64,000 nucleotides of DNA from the NCBI GenBank assembly GCA_977006965.1, contig OZ345384.1, positions 1,736,001-1,800,000 on the forward strand, read 5' to 3'. The notes beneath the pieces were generated by a model. That model was not told the DNA's origin and did not search any database. It was given only the letters and a program-made list of their open reading frames with translations. Every line of letters starts with the position of its first letter. Position 1 is the stretch's first letter. The position numbers and the translations under genes are program-made. Below, in pieces: positions 32,288-42,204 of the stretch. Source of the DNA: Phymatolithon calcareum. Taxonomy: Eukaryota > Rhodophyta > Florideophyceae > Hapalidiales.

Positions 32288-33807
32288 TCAAATGCAACGA
32301 AACCCCAAAGTAATACTGTACGCCACATAAATTAATAACACCTTCATACACAACGTTGCACATCCCCATTTCGGAAGCATCGTTGGCACAACCATCAGTA
32401 ATCCCCACACGTACGCCCACACAACATTCACCGCAAAAAACGCATTCATGCGAGTCGGGTGCAAACAATGGATCGGCACAACGACGAACGACAGTACAGC
32501 ACATCCAAAGCACAGCGCGCACGTGACCGCCGTTCACAGTCGCAGGTAATGCACGTAGAACAGGACGATATTCCAGTATCTCGGAAATCTTACAAAAGCC
32601 TCACTGGTTTTCGTCGACGTTTCACAAAACTGGTATCCCCTCACCGTCAATTCAGCGCCCGCTGTGCTGTGCTGCAGATTCTTTCCTTTCCGGGGACTTC
32701 CTCGAAAATGCAGACGGCAAGTGCCGGGAGTTGCGCAAACGATTGAAAGTCAATTATTTTGTCCATCAGCGAACCGTCCAGTCACTTTTCCGCCAGGCTT
32801 GGCGTACTTGAATGCATTGGCGGACGTCTGTACGAAACCGAACGGAATAAGAGGACCACTTGGATTGCAATGGAAAACCTCAAAACGAAGCCCGCGACTC
32901 TCCTCGTTGGCGCATAAATCTTCGGCACTTAATGAGATGCCATCAAACATCACGGTAACCTGTCGCGCCGCGTACGCATCGCGCATGTCGGAGCGGTACA
33001 CGGGCACACAATCTTCATCGCCCACGTCATGGACAATGGCACAATAAATCACCTGCCAACCAAACACGCGACGCCACTGGGGATAGATGCACGAGTCAGT
33101 AATTTTCCAAACAGAACCCGATGGACAGAGAAGGAAAAAACGGCTGCACAGTATAAGAAAGAGGAGGACGCATACAAAAAACACCTTGCGCCGTTGTTCC
33201 TTATGCCGTTCATCGTCCCCCAAAACCTTATAATTCAGCGGCCCGAATCCGAATCGGATGAAAAAAGTGTGCAGCACAACGGGGACAGCCACAAGCTGAA
33301 TCTTCCTCTCTTCGCTTCCGTCTGCCCCCTACGATTCCGCAGCACGCGTTCAATAACGACGTCATCCTTCCACAACATTATGCCCACCGTGAATTCCCCA
33401 TATCCCAAAACGCTGCATTGATTCACATCCTCGCTCTGTCCAGTGCACGACTACAGCGCCATACGGTACATCGTTTCGTCGCGCGGGACATGACACGGGG
33501 CGACGAACCCAGGGTCGGGGTTATGATACACCACCTCCGTGCCTCCCAGTTCTACCCATGCACCCGATGTGCCACCGGCGCGGAATAACACTGCTAACGG
33601 ACACACGCGAAGACCGCGAAGTGCGCAGCCGAACACGCGTACTTCGACATATTGCTTCCTTTCCGGCTGTTTCCCTTCGGCGCAGTCGGCGCAACGGTCC
33701 GGCGTTTGGAGGGCTTGCGCGAGGTTGCCATCGCTGCGGACGCGCATGCGGTCGTGCAGCGCAGGTTTGAGAATTGTGGATGGATTACCAGCGTAAACGG
33801 TATGCAT
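32288..33807 (-). pseudogene. Decayed gene for an unidentified membrane protein (copy A)
   Basis: Leftward frames align block by block with copy B. The N-terminal block contains VEVRVFGCALRG and GAWVELGGTEVVYHNPDPGF, faintly reminiscent of a copine-type C2 domain (weak inference). A shared in-frame TAG (33451-33453) separates it from SEDVNQCSVLGYGEF. Then comes a membrane segment VFFVCVLLFLILC, a block with VTVMFDGISLSAEDLCANEE and IPFGFVQTSANAFKYAKPGG, a TGA shared with copy B (32750-32752) and a C-terminal region with several hydrophobic helices (FFAVNVVWAYVWGLLMVVP). Frameshifts at about 33290 and 32540 are specific to this copy. I do not recognise the family. Confidence 0.5.
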
Positions 33808-35518
33808 GCGCGTTGAGAAACGGTCGATTCAGTCGGTTGGGAGAGAGTACCATATTGGAGCATGCAATGCATGGTCCAATCATGCATAGCCATGTCAACA
33901 TCTCATACCTGTACTGTAATGGATAGTTACATACAGCGGTACACGCGTGGCATGAGCAAAGTTTCGACTCCGTCGCATTTTCGTTGGCGCTTTGAAACTT
34001 TCCTATTCTAATGCCGACGCTAGCCAAGACTAGACTTGTGCTTTTCTAGTGACTAGAGCACGATTTCTCCCAAAGTAGAACATAGAAGTGAATCTAGGAC
34101 AATCTTGTACAGAAACGGTTAAAAGATCACTCACATACTGTAGAGAACGTACGGTGTGTTCATTGTGAAGGTGATTGGTCATACTGCATATTGTAAGTGG
34201 AAAAACCGTGTAGCATCAACATTTACATAATCTTTCACTCATGTTGTGCTTGTATTTCACTTTAGAAAGATTATGGCGTCAACGACTCATGGAGTATCTC
34301 TCATAAACGAAGTTCACAGAGAACCTGTTGCGTGGAATCTCAGTCTGACGATATTGTGATGTTGAATATGTGTGACTCTGTTGCATTGAACTGTATTGAC
34401 GTGCAAGATGTTTGTTTCAGCTAGACCGGAAGTAAATTCGAATTCGTGTTGCCGCTTTGTCTGTGGGCGTGCCAAAAAGCAACAAATGTCGATAATAGCA
34501 ATTTGAAAAGGCAGTACTGACTTGGCGTAACAGTCTGCTCTCGCTTTAAAGTGCATACGCAATACATATAGTTTTGTGCTCTCCACAGAACAGTTTAGGA
34601 GAATCTCGATTTATAGAGCAACGTGGGCTCCCAGCAGCGAACCGAAAACTCATGATCTATTGGGTGATATAACGGTTCAGGAGATCTCAGCGTTGACTTG
34701 TTCCATCTGTGGCTCTGTTGATTAAGTGGTACAATATTTCCTGCTTGTACAAGTTGTGCGAAGGGTTATACACGGGAAGCTAGTCTCCAGTTGAGCATAA
34801 TAGCGTTTCCTAAATACTTTCGATCTTCATTATCCATCTCAGAGCAATAATTTCAGTCTACCAAAGACCAAGGCTACTGTTGTTACAGCTTGGCGGGGTT
34901 GATGTTGTAGAGTATCTTTTTCAGTTTACTGAAAAGGCAAGCCAGTTTTGACTTATGGGCAGGCTCCAATTATTATCGAATTGCAATTAATTGGAAATAG
35001 AATTTAATTACTTCTAGGTCTGCTTACGGACTATTTTTGATCCGGTCTGAGCCTGTTTGTAGGAAAAGCTTGGTTAGTGGGAAAATATTATGGATACGAT
35101 GCAGTTTTGGCTAACCCAATATGTCTATACGCCAACAATAGTTTTGTTTAGTCCTGCCGCGATCGCCAAAGAGTACTTGGTGTGGTTGCCTCTTTCCCCC
35201 ACGCCAGGGGGCCTTTGGTTCTACAATAAAATCATAACTACAGTATGATACACTCTAGTTTTTGAAAGGGGATCGATCTGTTGCGAGATTGTCCTCCATT
35301 GTTTCAGTCAGTTTCATAAAAATATCATATGTGGAACAACCTTGAACAATCTATTATTGTTCAAAAATATTTTTAAAAAGTTAAAACGTTAATAGTCAAG
35401 GCCGTGCGCACAGTGTCCATCAACGCAAATACAGTATGTTACTAATAATGTATGATACTTTACCAACGAGGACAAAAATCACATACTGTATTCTGCATGT
35501 ACTGTGTACAGTGTTACT
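33808..35518. other. Non-coding tail of duplication copy A
   Basis: No gene seen. The sequence is nonetheless conserved with copy B (52310-54189) over almost its full length, including TGTACTGTAATGGATAGTTAC and the CAGGGGGCCTTTGG block. After 35485 a 30-bp stretch leads to the LTR element. Confidence 0.6.
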
Positions 35519-36017
35519 TATAACGACTTTTTAGGTATGATTTGTCGTTATGATTATTGTTGGGATTTTTATTGGAATGTTGGAATGTTGGAATGGAATT
35601 CGTACTTTTGTACTTTTATTTCACTTTTTAGTTTTTATCTAGAGGCTCTGAACTTATTGTCCTTTCGGCACTCTAGACTGTTATTCGGAGTTGTTTGCTC
35701 CGCTTCAGTCTTGGCTAACTCTACTAAGTGCGATGTCGGTCTGTCTTATATAGACAATAGTCGCACCTTCCATTCTAAACGAGATCTATATTTTACATAT
35801 AAAAAGCCCTATTTAGATTCCACTAGACGATTGGGTGCTGGAATCTAAAACTGACCAATAGGAATGCGAATGATTGAAACTTTGCAATGACACTTGTAAC
35901 ACTCGTGCATTTGCATACGTGGCATTTTGCAGTACATGTGTAACATTTACTGTAATGCGCTACGTAGCAAGCATAGTTGTATGACAAGTGTAACTATTGT
36001 AACATAAAATCGTTACA
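35519..36017 (-). repeat. 3' LTR of gypsy element 1 (499 bp)
   Basis: Same length and, by eye, same sequence as 41528-42026. Bounded by TATAAC and GTTACA. Confidence 0.93.
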
Positions 36018-36036
36018 AATCCTGCCCTCTTATTTT
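36018..36036 (-). promoter_or_regulatory. Polypurine tract candidate, gypsy element 1
   Basis: On the minus strand a purine-rich run (AAAATAAGAGGGCAGGATT) abuts the 3' LTR, the expected place for plus-strand priming. Confidence 0.6.
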
Positions 36037-36056
36037 CGTATTCGTCCTCGAATACT

Positions 36057-39000
36057 CTAAGTTTCGGGGTTTAGAAGTTCGGATATTTTCATGAAATTCT
36101 TCGCGGCGGTACTTGTAGGACTGGTTGTGGTTCGGTCGAAGTAATCAGGTATAAAACGTTTAAGTAGAGAAATATGGAATGTGTCATGAATTGCTCCAAG
36201 TTGTTCTGGTATTTCCAATTGATATGCTACACCATTTGCGTGTTTCTTGAGGATTTTCAAGGGCCCAAGAAACTTTGGTGCTAATTTCTTAACTCTACCA
36301 GTTTTGAGCGATAGGTTCTCAGTTGAAAGCATCACTTGATCACCTACTTCAAATTCTTCATCATTCCTCTTACTGTCAACGTTGTCAGCATTGCGTAAAT
36401 TAGCTTCCTCTATTGCTAATTGTGCAAATTTAGTTGCTTCATTGATTTCTTTCAGAAATCGTTTTGAATTTCTATTCTTAGTACTTTCATCACTGAATAA
36501 GATATCAGAGATTGAAAGTGGGTTTTGTCCATATTCTAGGAAGAAAGGAGAATACTTCGTGGCATCGCTGACGTGGTTGTTGTAAGCGAATTCGAGGCCT
36601 GGAAGATATTTGCTCCAATCTCTCTGTGTGTAACTCACAAAACATCTTAACATTTCTTGTAATGTTCTAAAAGAACGCTCAGACTGTCCATCGGTTTGTG
36701 GGTGAAAGGCAGTCGAAAGATTCGAATGAATCTGAAGGAGTCGCATAAGTTCTTTCCAGAAGTTGGCAGTGAACCTCGCGTCTCTATCAGATATGATTGT
36801 TCTTGGTAGACCATGGTGTTTGTATATCTCTTTATAGAACACTTTTGCCGTGTCTTCTGCTTTGTGCTTAGCTGGAAGAGAGATAAAATGTGCTCTTTTA
36901 GACAGTTTATCGACAAATACAAGGATTGTTGTCATATTATCCTTCGTTTTTGGTAATTTAAATATGAAATCCATTGAAATTTCTTCCCACTTACGTTCGG
37001 CAGGTGGAAAAGGTCTTAGTTTTCCTAACTTCAATTGGTTAGAAGCTTTGGATTCTTGACATTTTTGACATGAATTTACATATTTCTTGATATCACTTCT
37101 TTGTGTAGGCCAGTAGAAGTGTCGTTTAAGTAGGGTGAATGTTTTATTCTCACCTCTATGTCCTCCTAATAGAGATTCATGATTATCATGCATAACCGTT
37201 TTCCTTATTTCACCTTCAGGTATGCAAAGTCTGTTTTCAAAGTACAACCTTTCCCCCTTTTTCATATAAGGTTGTTTTACATTATCCCACTTTTCTTTAA
37301 AATAATTGTCAATTTTATAATCTTTTTCAAGATTGTTCAATATTTCGTCACTTATTTTCACTTTAGTAATAGACAAAAGTTCACGAATAACATCCGTTGA
37401 TTTTCGATGAACTTCATTATTTTTACGTGAAAGTGCGTCAGCGACGATATTCGATTTTCCCTTTATGTACTTAATTGAGTAATTAAACTCTTGCATAAAC
37501 TCGACCCATCTCGCTTGTTTTCTCGATAGTGTTTTTTGAGTATCTAAATATTTCAATGGATGATGGTCGGTTAAGATTGTAAATTTTGACCCATGCAGAT
37601 ACGATCTCCATGTTTGCAATGCGTGTATTATCCCAAGAAGTTCCTTCTCAGGTGTACTATAATTTTGTTCTGCTAAACTTAACTTTTTTGATGCATACGC
37701 TACAGGTCTGCATCCTTTTTCATCTGTTTGTGTGAGTACTGCTCCAGTTCCTGTATCTGAGGCATCAGATGTTACTTCGTATTCTAAACTCGGATCAGCA
37801 CATTTAAAAACTGGTGTATTACTTAGAGTTCTTTTTAAAGATTGAAAAGCATCGTTTTCTAGTTTTCCCCATTTAAAAGGATTATTTTTTCTGGTTAAAT
37901 TCGTTAAGGGTGCTGCTAATTTAGCAAAATCCTTTACGAATTTTCTATAGTAATTGCATAGCCCTAAGAAACTTTGGACTTGCTTTACATTATTTGGTGC
38001 TTCCCAATTATTGATAGCTTCAACCTTTTTAGGGTCAACTTTGATTCCGTCTTCGCTGATTATATGTCCCAAGTACTCAACTTGAGTCTTGAAGAATTTG
38101 CACTTGGATTTCTTCGCATACAATTGATTCTTTCTTAGTATGTCGAGAGTAATTTCCAAATGTTTGAAATGTTCTTCTTCACTTTTGCTGTATATTAGAA
38201 TATCATCTAAATATACTAGGATAAATTTATCCAGATATGGTCTGAAGATATTATTCATTAAGGTTTGAAAGCATCCTGGAGCTCCACTTAATCCAAACGG
38301 AGTTACCAGATATTCAAACTGTCCATAGCGTGTTCGGAATGCAGTTTTTTCAATATCGGATTCTTTTATACGAATTTGGTGATAACCACTTCTTAAATCG
38401 AGAGTGGAGAAGAATTTTGCTCCACTTAATTGGTCCCAAACTTCGTCTATGCGAGGTAATGGAACTTGATTCCGAATTGTTTGTTTGTTGAGTGCTCTGT
38501 AGTCTATACACATACGGAGAGTTCCATCCTTCTTTTTCGTGAATAGGACTGGACTTCCCCAAGGACTCACACTTGGTCGAATGAAGCCGTTTGCTAATGC
38601 TTCTTCGAGTTGTTTTTTCATTTCTTTTAACTCTAAGACAGATAGTTTATACATTGGACCAATTTTTGGTTTTGATCCTTCTTCCAAATTGATCGTCATT
38701 TCAATGTTTCTCTTTGGAGGTAATCCCGGAGGTAACTTTTCAGGGAAAACATCCTCATATTTTTGCAATATTTCCTTGATACCCTTACTGTGTTCTTCTT
38801 GTAAATGCTCATCCCCTGATGGTTTTAGAAGCACATGGTAACAAGTACTATTTCTCTTTTTTGCTAACCTCGCGAACTGCTTACTCGTAAGCATGTTATT
38901 CAGGAGGGATGCCCCATGCTTATAATCCTCTGCGTCCAGAGTAATAATCTGGTCATTAATGTTAATACGCATTCGGTTTCGAGTCCAATCTATTATAGGA

Positions 39001-39658
39001 TTGACTTCTGTTAGCCAGCTCTTTCCTAAGATTATGTCGTAGGCGATCCAATCTACGATGTACGGGCGTATATTGAAGATTGCCTGTCCAATACGTAATC
39101 CCAGATTTTCAGAACATAAGTCCATTTTGACAAGTGTTCCGTCCCAAAGTTCTGCTTTGAGGTTAGTTCTCTCTCCCCTTAACTCTAGTTTTTGCGCAAA
39201 ATCCTTTGATATGATTATTTCTTCACATCCACTATCCACTAAGGTTTTACAGTAGAATTTGCCACTTGGCCTTACTATTTCTCCTCTGAAAACCAATAGT
39301 GCTTGCCTCTTCTTCGGCCTTTTTCTGTACGGAGAGAACGTACAAACTCTTCCAGTATTTTTCTGCTTTTTATCTCTTGGTACCCTAATGTGGAAAATAC
39401 GCTCAGATTCCACCTCGAGACTCCGCTCAGTCTCGGCAGTATTTTTCTGCTTTTTTGTATCTTGGGGACGCCTCTTGATTCCCTCAAGCTTCGCAGTCTC
39501 TTGGAAACTACCCTTAGTTTCCTCACCTGCACAAATACTCTGAGTTGTCTCTTTTTCGTGCACGCTATTCTCTTTATTGTATTTTTCTCGTTTTTTGTTT
39601 TCATCGGCTACTATACATACACCCGTTTTAGTGCCGAGCCCTAATAACGGTTGAATTG
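36057..39658 (-). CDS. Ty3/gypsy pol polyprotein, element 1
   Basis: Protease motif [14 protein letters not shown] blocks: [36 protein letters not shown] and the catalytic [13 protein letters not shown]. RNase [16 protein letters not shown] and [10 protein letters not shown]. Integrase: zinc region H..H then CQKCQ; catalytic core [22 protein letters not shown] and [11 protein letters not shown] (D, D, E); and a C-terminal domain with [11 protein letters not shown] and [12 protein letters not shown]. No chromodomain after it. The frame is -1 relative to gag and is open upstream of 39563, where the first in-frame alternative start is only GTG, back past the gag stop to an A-rich slip site. A Gag-Pol fusion by -1 frameshifting is therefore the likely mode. 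Stop TAG at 36057. Confidence 0.93.
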
Positions 39659-40477
39659 GTTTTTTGGCTTCCGCCGTGAATGTTTAATCGCACGGCAGCC
39701 AAGTCTTTTGCATAGAAAGCACTTGTTTTGTTCCATCAGTTTTGTTCTTTCTTCTGGAGATAGTTTTACAAATTTCTTCTGAGGAAAAACCCCAATTTCC
39801 ATTGGTGTAACCCCATTATTTATTCCTCCTTGGAATGGGAATGGTCCACTAGTGTAGATCTTGTCCATTCGATCAGCAATTCTCATTGCATCTTGGAGTG
39901 ATGTTGTTTCAGATCTCTCTATCTCGACTCTTATTCTATTCTTCAATCCCTGGCTGTAATGGAAGACCTGTTCATCATTAGCCATAGTCGGGATTTGGAG
40001 TAACCATTTAGAAAACTCCGCATTATATGATGAAACTGAGCTGTAAGCTCCCATTTGTTTTAACGTACTAAGTGCTTTTCTCGCGTTAACTTCTCTGTTA
40101 ACGGGTTCGAAATACTTCAATAATTCTTTTTTGAACTCTTCAAATGTTGTAATATTAACTTGGGTACTTATATTAATAAGTTCCCACCATTGTAATCCAT
40201 CCCCGGTAAGGTAACTAACAGCATACTTGATTTTGTGTGCCTCATCGGGCGCCGTTGTTTGGTTATCAAGTATATTTTGAATTGACTGTAACCAGCTACG
40301 AACTTTCTGTCCGCTAAATTTGTCTGGACTTGCTGTTCTTAACGAGCGGTTGCTCGAAGATAAACTGATGAATGCTTGGTTTGCATTTTGTAACTGTTGC
40401 TGCAGTCCTCCGACAACAGTTTGCAAGTTTTGAATAATTTGTGCCTGGTCTTGTTGTTGCTGTTGAATATGTTCCAT
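39641..40477 (-). CDS. Ty3/gypsy gag, element 1, 278 aa
   Basis: Starts at ATG 40477 with a Gln-rich [11 protein letters not shown] and a helical N-terminus. The capsid-like core contains [45 protein letters not shown] and [16 protein letters not shown], a typical Ty3 gag order. Near the C-terminus a short knuckle-like motif reads [14 protein letters not shown], with Cys-Cys-Cys-His spacing x2/x4/x4 where CCHC knuckles have His third and Cys fourth. The stop TAG is at 39641-39643. Confidence 0.85.
   Translation of the reverse strand: MEHIQQQQQDQAQIIQNLQTVVGGLQQQLQNANQAFISLSSSNRSLRTASPDKFSGQKVRSWLQSIQNILDNQTTAPDEAHKIKYAVSYLTGDGLQWWELINISTQVNITTFEEFKKELLKYFEPVNREVNARKALSTLKQMGAYSSVSSYNAEFSKWLLQIPTMANDEQVFHYSQGLKNRIRVEIERSETTSLQDAMRIADRMDKIYTSGPFPFQGGINNGVTPMEIGVFPQKKFVKLSPEERTKLMEQNKCFLCKRLGCRAIKHSRRKPKNQFNRY
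39659..39665 (-). promoter_or_regulatory. -1 ribosomal frameshift site A AAA AAC at the gag-pol junction
   Basis: In the gag frame the minus strand reads CCA AAA AAC CAA, containing the canonical heptamer A AAA AAC in the correct phase, about 16 nt before the gag stop. A -1 slip enters the open pol frame directly ([13 protein letters not shown]). Confidence 0.8.
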
Positions 40478-40719
40478 TTCGTTTTAATATTTCCTGAGGT
40501 TATTACTATTCTCCTCCTGTGCCCTTGTCGCGTTTCTCGAACCTTTGTCCCAGTCGGTCGTCCTAGGTAACACCTAATAGACGAAAAGGTTAATGAGGAT
40601 ACAAAGTAAACACAGTTTTCGGACGATAGATTTATAACAACAGGAATATTTATTTAATCCCAATTTAGTTTATTTAACAATGATCAAGCAATGATCAGTT
40701 TGATTTCAAGTGGTTATCA

Positions 40720-41145
40720 CTAATGCTTATGACTTTTCCTTTGATACTTTAACGCTTTGCTAATCGCACTGGTACTTATCGATGGTATTTTCGATACGTT
40801 TGTAAATTTCTTGATGTCGGTTGTTTGATACGCCAAATTGAGAAGGCGCTCAATAGCGATTTTTCGATTTTTGTGCTCTTCCCCTATTTTATGGGCATTA
40901 AAGAGCACTTTATTCTTATACCACGTATGACACAAGTCACACTGAATATTTACCCACTTAGAGCAAATATTCTCCAAATCGAGGATCGCCTTTCCGAAAC
41001 CCTTCTTGTGTATGAGAACCTGTATATGTCCTTCTGAAATGTTATGATCAACAAAGGATTCGGTTGGTCCTTTCTGATATCCACAAAAATTACAGGACGT
41101 ACGACCAATCACCTTGTGTTGGCCAATGGCCTGGAGTTTCGGCAC
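40720..41145 (-). CDS. Extra 5' ORF of gypsy element 1: two U1/matrin-like C2H2 fingers
   Basis: Lies between the 5' LTR and gag. It contains CNFCGYQKGPTESFVDHNISEGH-type and CDLCHTWYKNKVLFNAHKIGEEH-type fingers; each is C-x2-C-x12-H-x5-H, like U1-type RNA/DNA-binding zinc fingers. The rest is basic (tail ALKYQRKSHKH). There is no ATG at the upstream edge. The frame stays open further upstream to about 41310, where an overlapping frame (41244-41525) runs from next to the primer site. The two frames meet at a run of seven Cs. The protein may thus be made as the second half of a frameshift product. Such an ORF is not part of the standard Ty3/gypsy plan; it may be captured. Confidence 0.65.
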   Translation of the reverse strand: MPKLQAIGQHKVIGRTSCNFCGYQKGPTESFVDHNISEGHIQVLIHKKGFGKAILDLENICSKWVNIQCDLCHTWYKNKVLFNAHKIGEEHKNRKIAIERLLNLAYQTTDIKKFTNVSKIPSISTSAISKALKYQRKSHKH

Positions 41146-41243
41146 CCTTTTATGAGCGTTAAATTCAAGCGCCGTTCTAAGCGTCTCTTGCCCCTTGATT
41201 TTCGGATATTTTTCAGGAGTATCCTCGATTTCTATAATTTCGA

Positions 41244-41525
41244 TTACTTTTCGAGGATTTTCGGTAACTTTCTTAATTTTCGATATTTTTCCAATGGGGG
41301 GGTCGAAACGATCTTAGTTTTAGGGTCCGATGGGGACTTCTTCTGGACCTCGTGGTCCGATTGGTCTTTTTGGTGGGTCTCGGAAGTGTCCGATTGGGCC
41401 TCAGGGGCTTTTTCGGACTCTTTTAGGGTTTTCGGAAAACTTTTCGGTTTTTCCACTGTAATTTTCAAATTCAGAAATTTTGTTAAATTTGATTGGTTAG
41501 AATCCGTGTTGTCCGGTGCTACCAA
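41244..41525 (-). CDS. Upstream open frame of gypsy element 1, possibly fused to the zinc-finger ORF
   Basis: Polar, low-complexity frame (NTDSNQSNLTKFLNLKITVE, many Lys/Glu/Ser) without an ATG, starting beside the primer-binding site. At 41296-41303 the minus strand reads ACC CCC CCA, giving the slip-type heptamer C CCC CCA. A -1 shift there joins it to the frame encoding the two zinc fingers. A simple one-base deletion history would give the same picture. Confidence 0.4.
   Translation of the reverse strand: MVAPDNTDSNQSNLTKFLNLKITVEKPKSFPKTLKESEKAPEAQSDTSETHQKDQSDHEVQKKSPSDPKTKIVSTPPLEKYRKLRKLPKILEK
41508..41524 (-). promoter_or_regulatory. Primer-binding site, gypsy element 1
   Basis: On the minus strand TGGTAGCACCGGACAAC starts three bases after the 5' LTR. 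TGG is the complement of the tRNA 3' CCA. The priming tRNA would end ...GTCCGGTGCTACCA; I cannot name it. Confidence 0.7.
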
Positions 41526-41527
41526 AT

Positions 41528-42026
41528 TATAACGACTTTTTAGGTATGATTTGTCGTTATGATTATTGTTGGGATTTTTATTGGAATGTTGGAATGTTGG
41601 AATGGAATTCGTACTTTTGTACTTTTATTTCACTTTTTAGTTTTTATCTAGAGGCTCTGAACTTATTGTCCTTTCGGCACTCTAGACTGTTATTCGGAGT
41701 TGTTTGCTCCGCTTCAGTCTTGGCTAACTCTACTAAGTGCGATGTCGGTCTGTCTTATATAGACAATAGTCGCACCTTCCATTCTAAACGAGATCTATAT
41801 TTTACATATAAAAAGCCCTATTTAGATTCCACTAGACGATTGGGTGCTGGAATCTAAAACTGACCAATAGGAATGCGAATGATTGAAACTTTGCAATGAC
41901 ACTTGTAACACTCGTGCATTTGCATACGTGGCATTTTGCAGTACATGTGTAACATTTACTGTAATGCGCTACGTAGCAAGCATAGTTGTATGACAAGTGT
42001 AACTATTGTAACATAAAATCGTTACA
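41528..42026 (-). repeat. 5' LTR of gypsy element 1 (499 bp)
   Basis: Same length and, by eye, same sequence as 35519-36017, which means a recent insertion. It is the nearest LTR to the NB-ARC/WD40 gene and its promoter points away from that gene. Confidence 0.93.
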
Positions 42027-42204
42027 CTACTGTACACAGTTGCATGCATGTATGATATGATAGGTTGTGTGATAGTACACAGCGTCCCCCCTTCCACAGA
42101 AGCCGCCGAGCTGCGCGGCGAGCAGCAACGCCGCCTACTGTACCTCAACCCACTCCGCCGCTTCCGCCGAACCAGCTGCAGTGCACCGTGTAGGCAACGT
42201 CGAC

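Larger units (their letters stand above)
31084..35485. repeat. Segmental duplication, copy A
   Basis: Direct repeat of 49029-54189 (copy B). Shared blocks include a STRAP-like fragment, the TCAGCTCACTCGTTGAGCTG region, a decayed membrane-protein gene and a long non-coding tail. Differences: A has a 386-bp MITE (31595-31980) and a 25-bp insertion near 35155; B has a solo LTR (49229-50087) and about 280 bp extra near 53390-53670. A ends where B is interrupted by a pogo element, so copy A shows the uninterrupted site. Confidence 0.9.
35519..42026 (-). mobile_element. Ty3/gypsy LTR retrotransposon 1, 6.5 kb, complete and young
   Basis: Two 499-bp LTRs that look identical by eye enclose, in transcription order (right to left): a tRNA-type primer site, an extra zinc-finger ORF, gag, pol (protease, RT, RNase H, integrase) and a purine-rich tract. 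The LTR termini are TATAAC...GTTACA, so the usual 5' TG has become TA. The flanks TTACT (35514-35518) and CTACT (42027-42031) are a probable 5-bp target duplication with one mismatch. The element is distinctly more AT-rich than the gypsy element at 55.7 kb. It sits about 180 bp upstream of the NB-ARC/WD40 start codon, in opposite orientation. Gag and pol are uninterrupted, so it may be competent. Confidence 0.93.
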
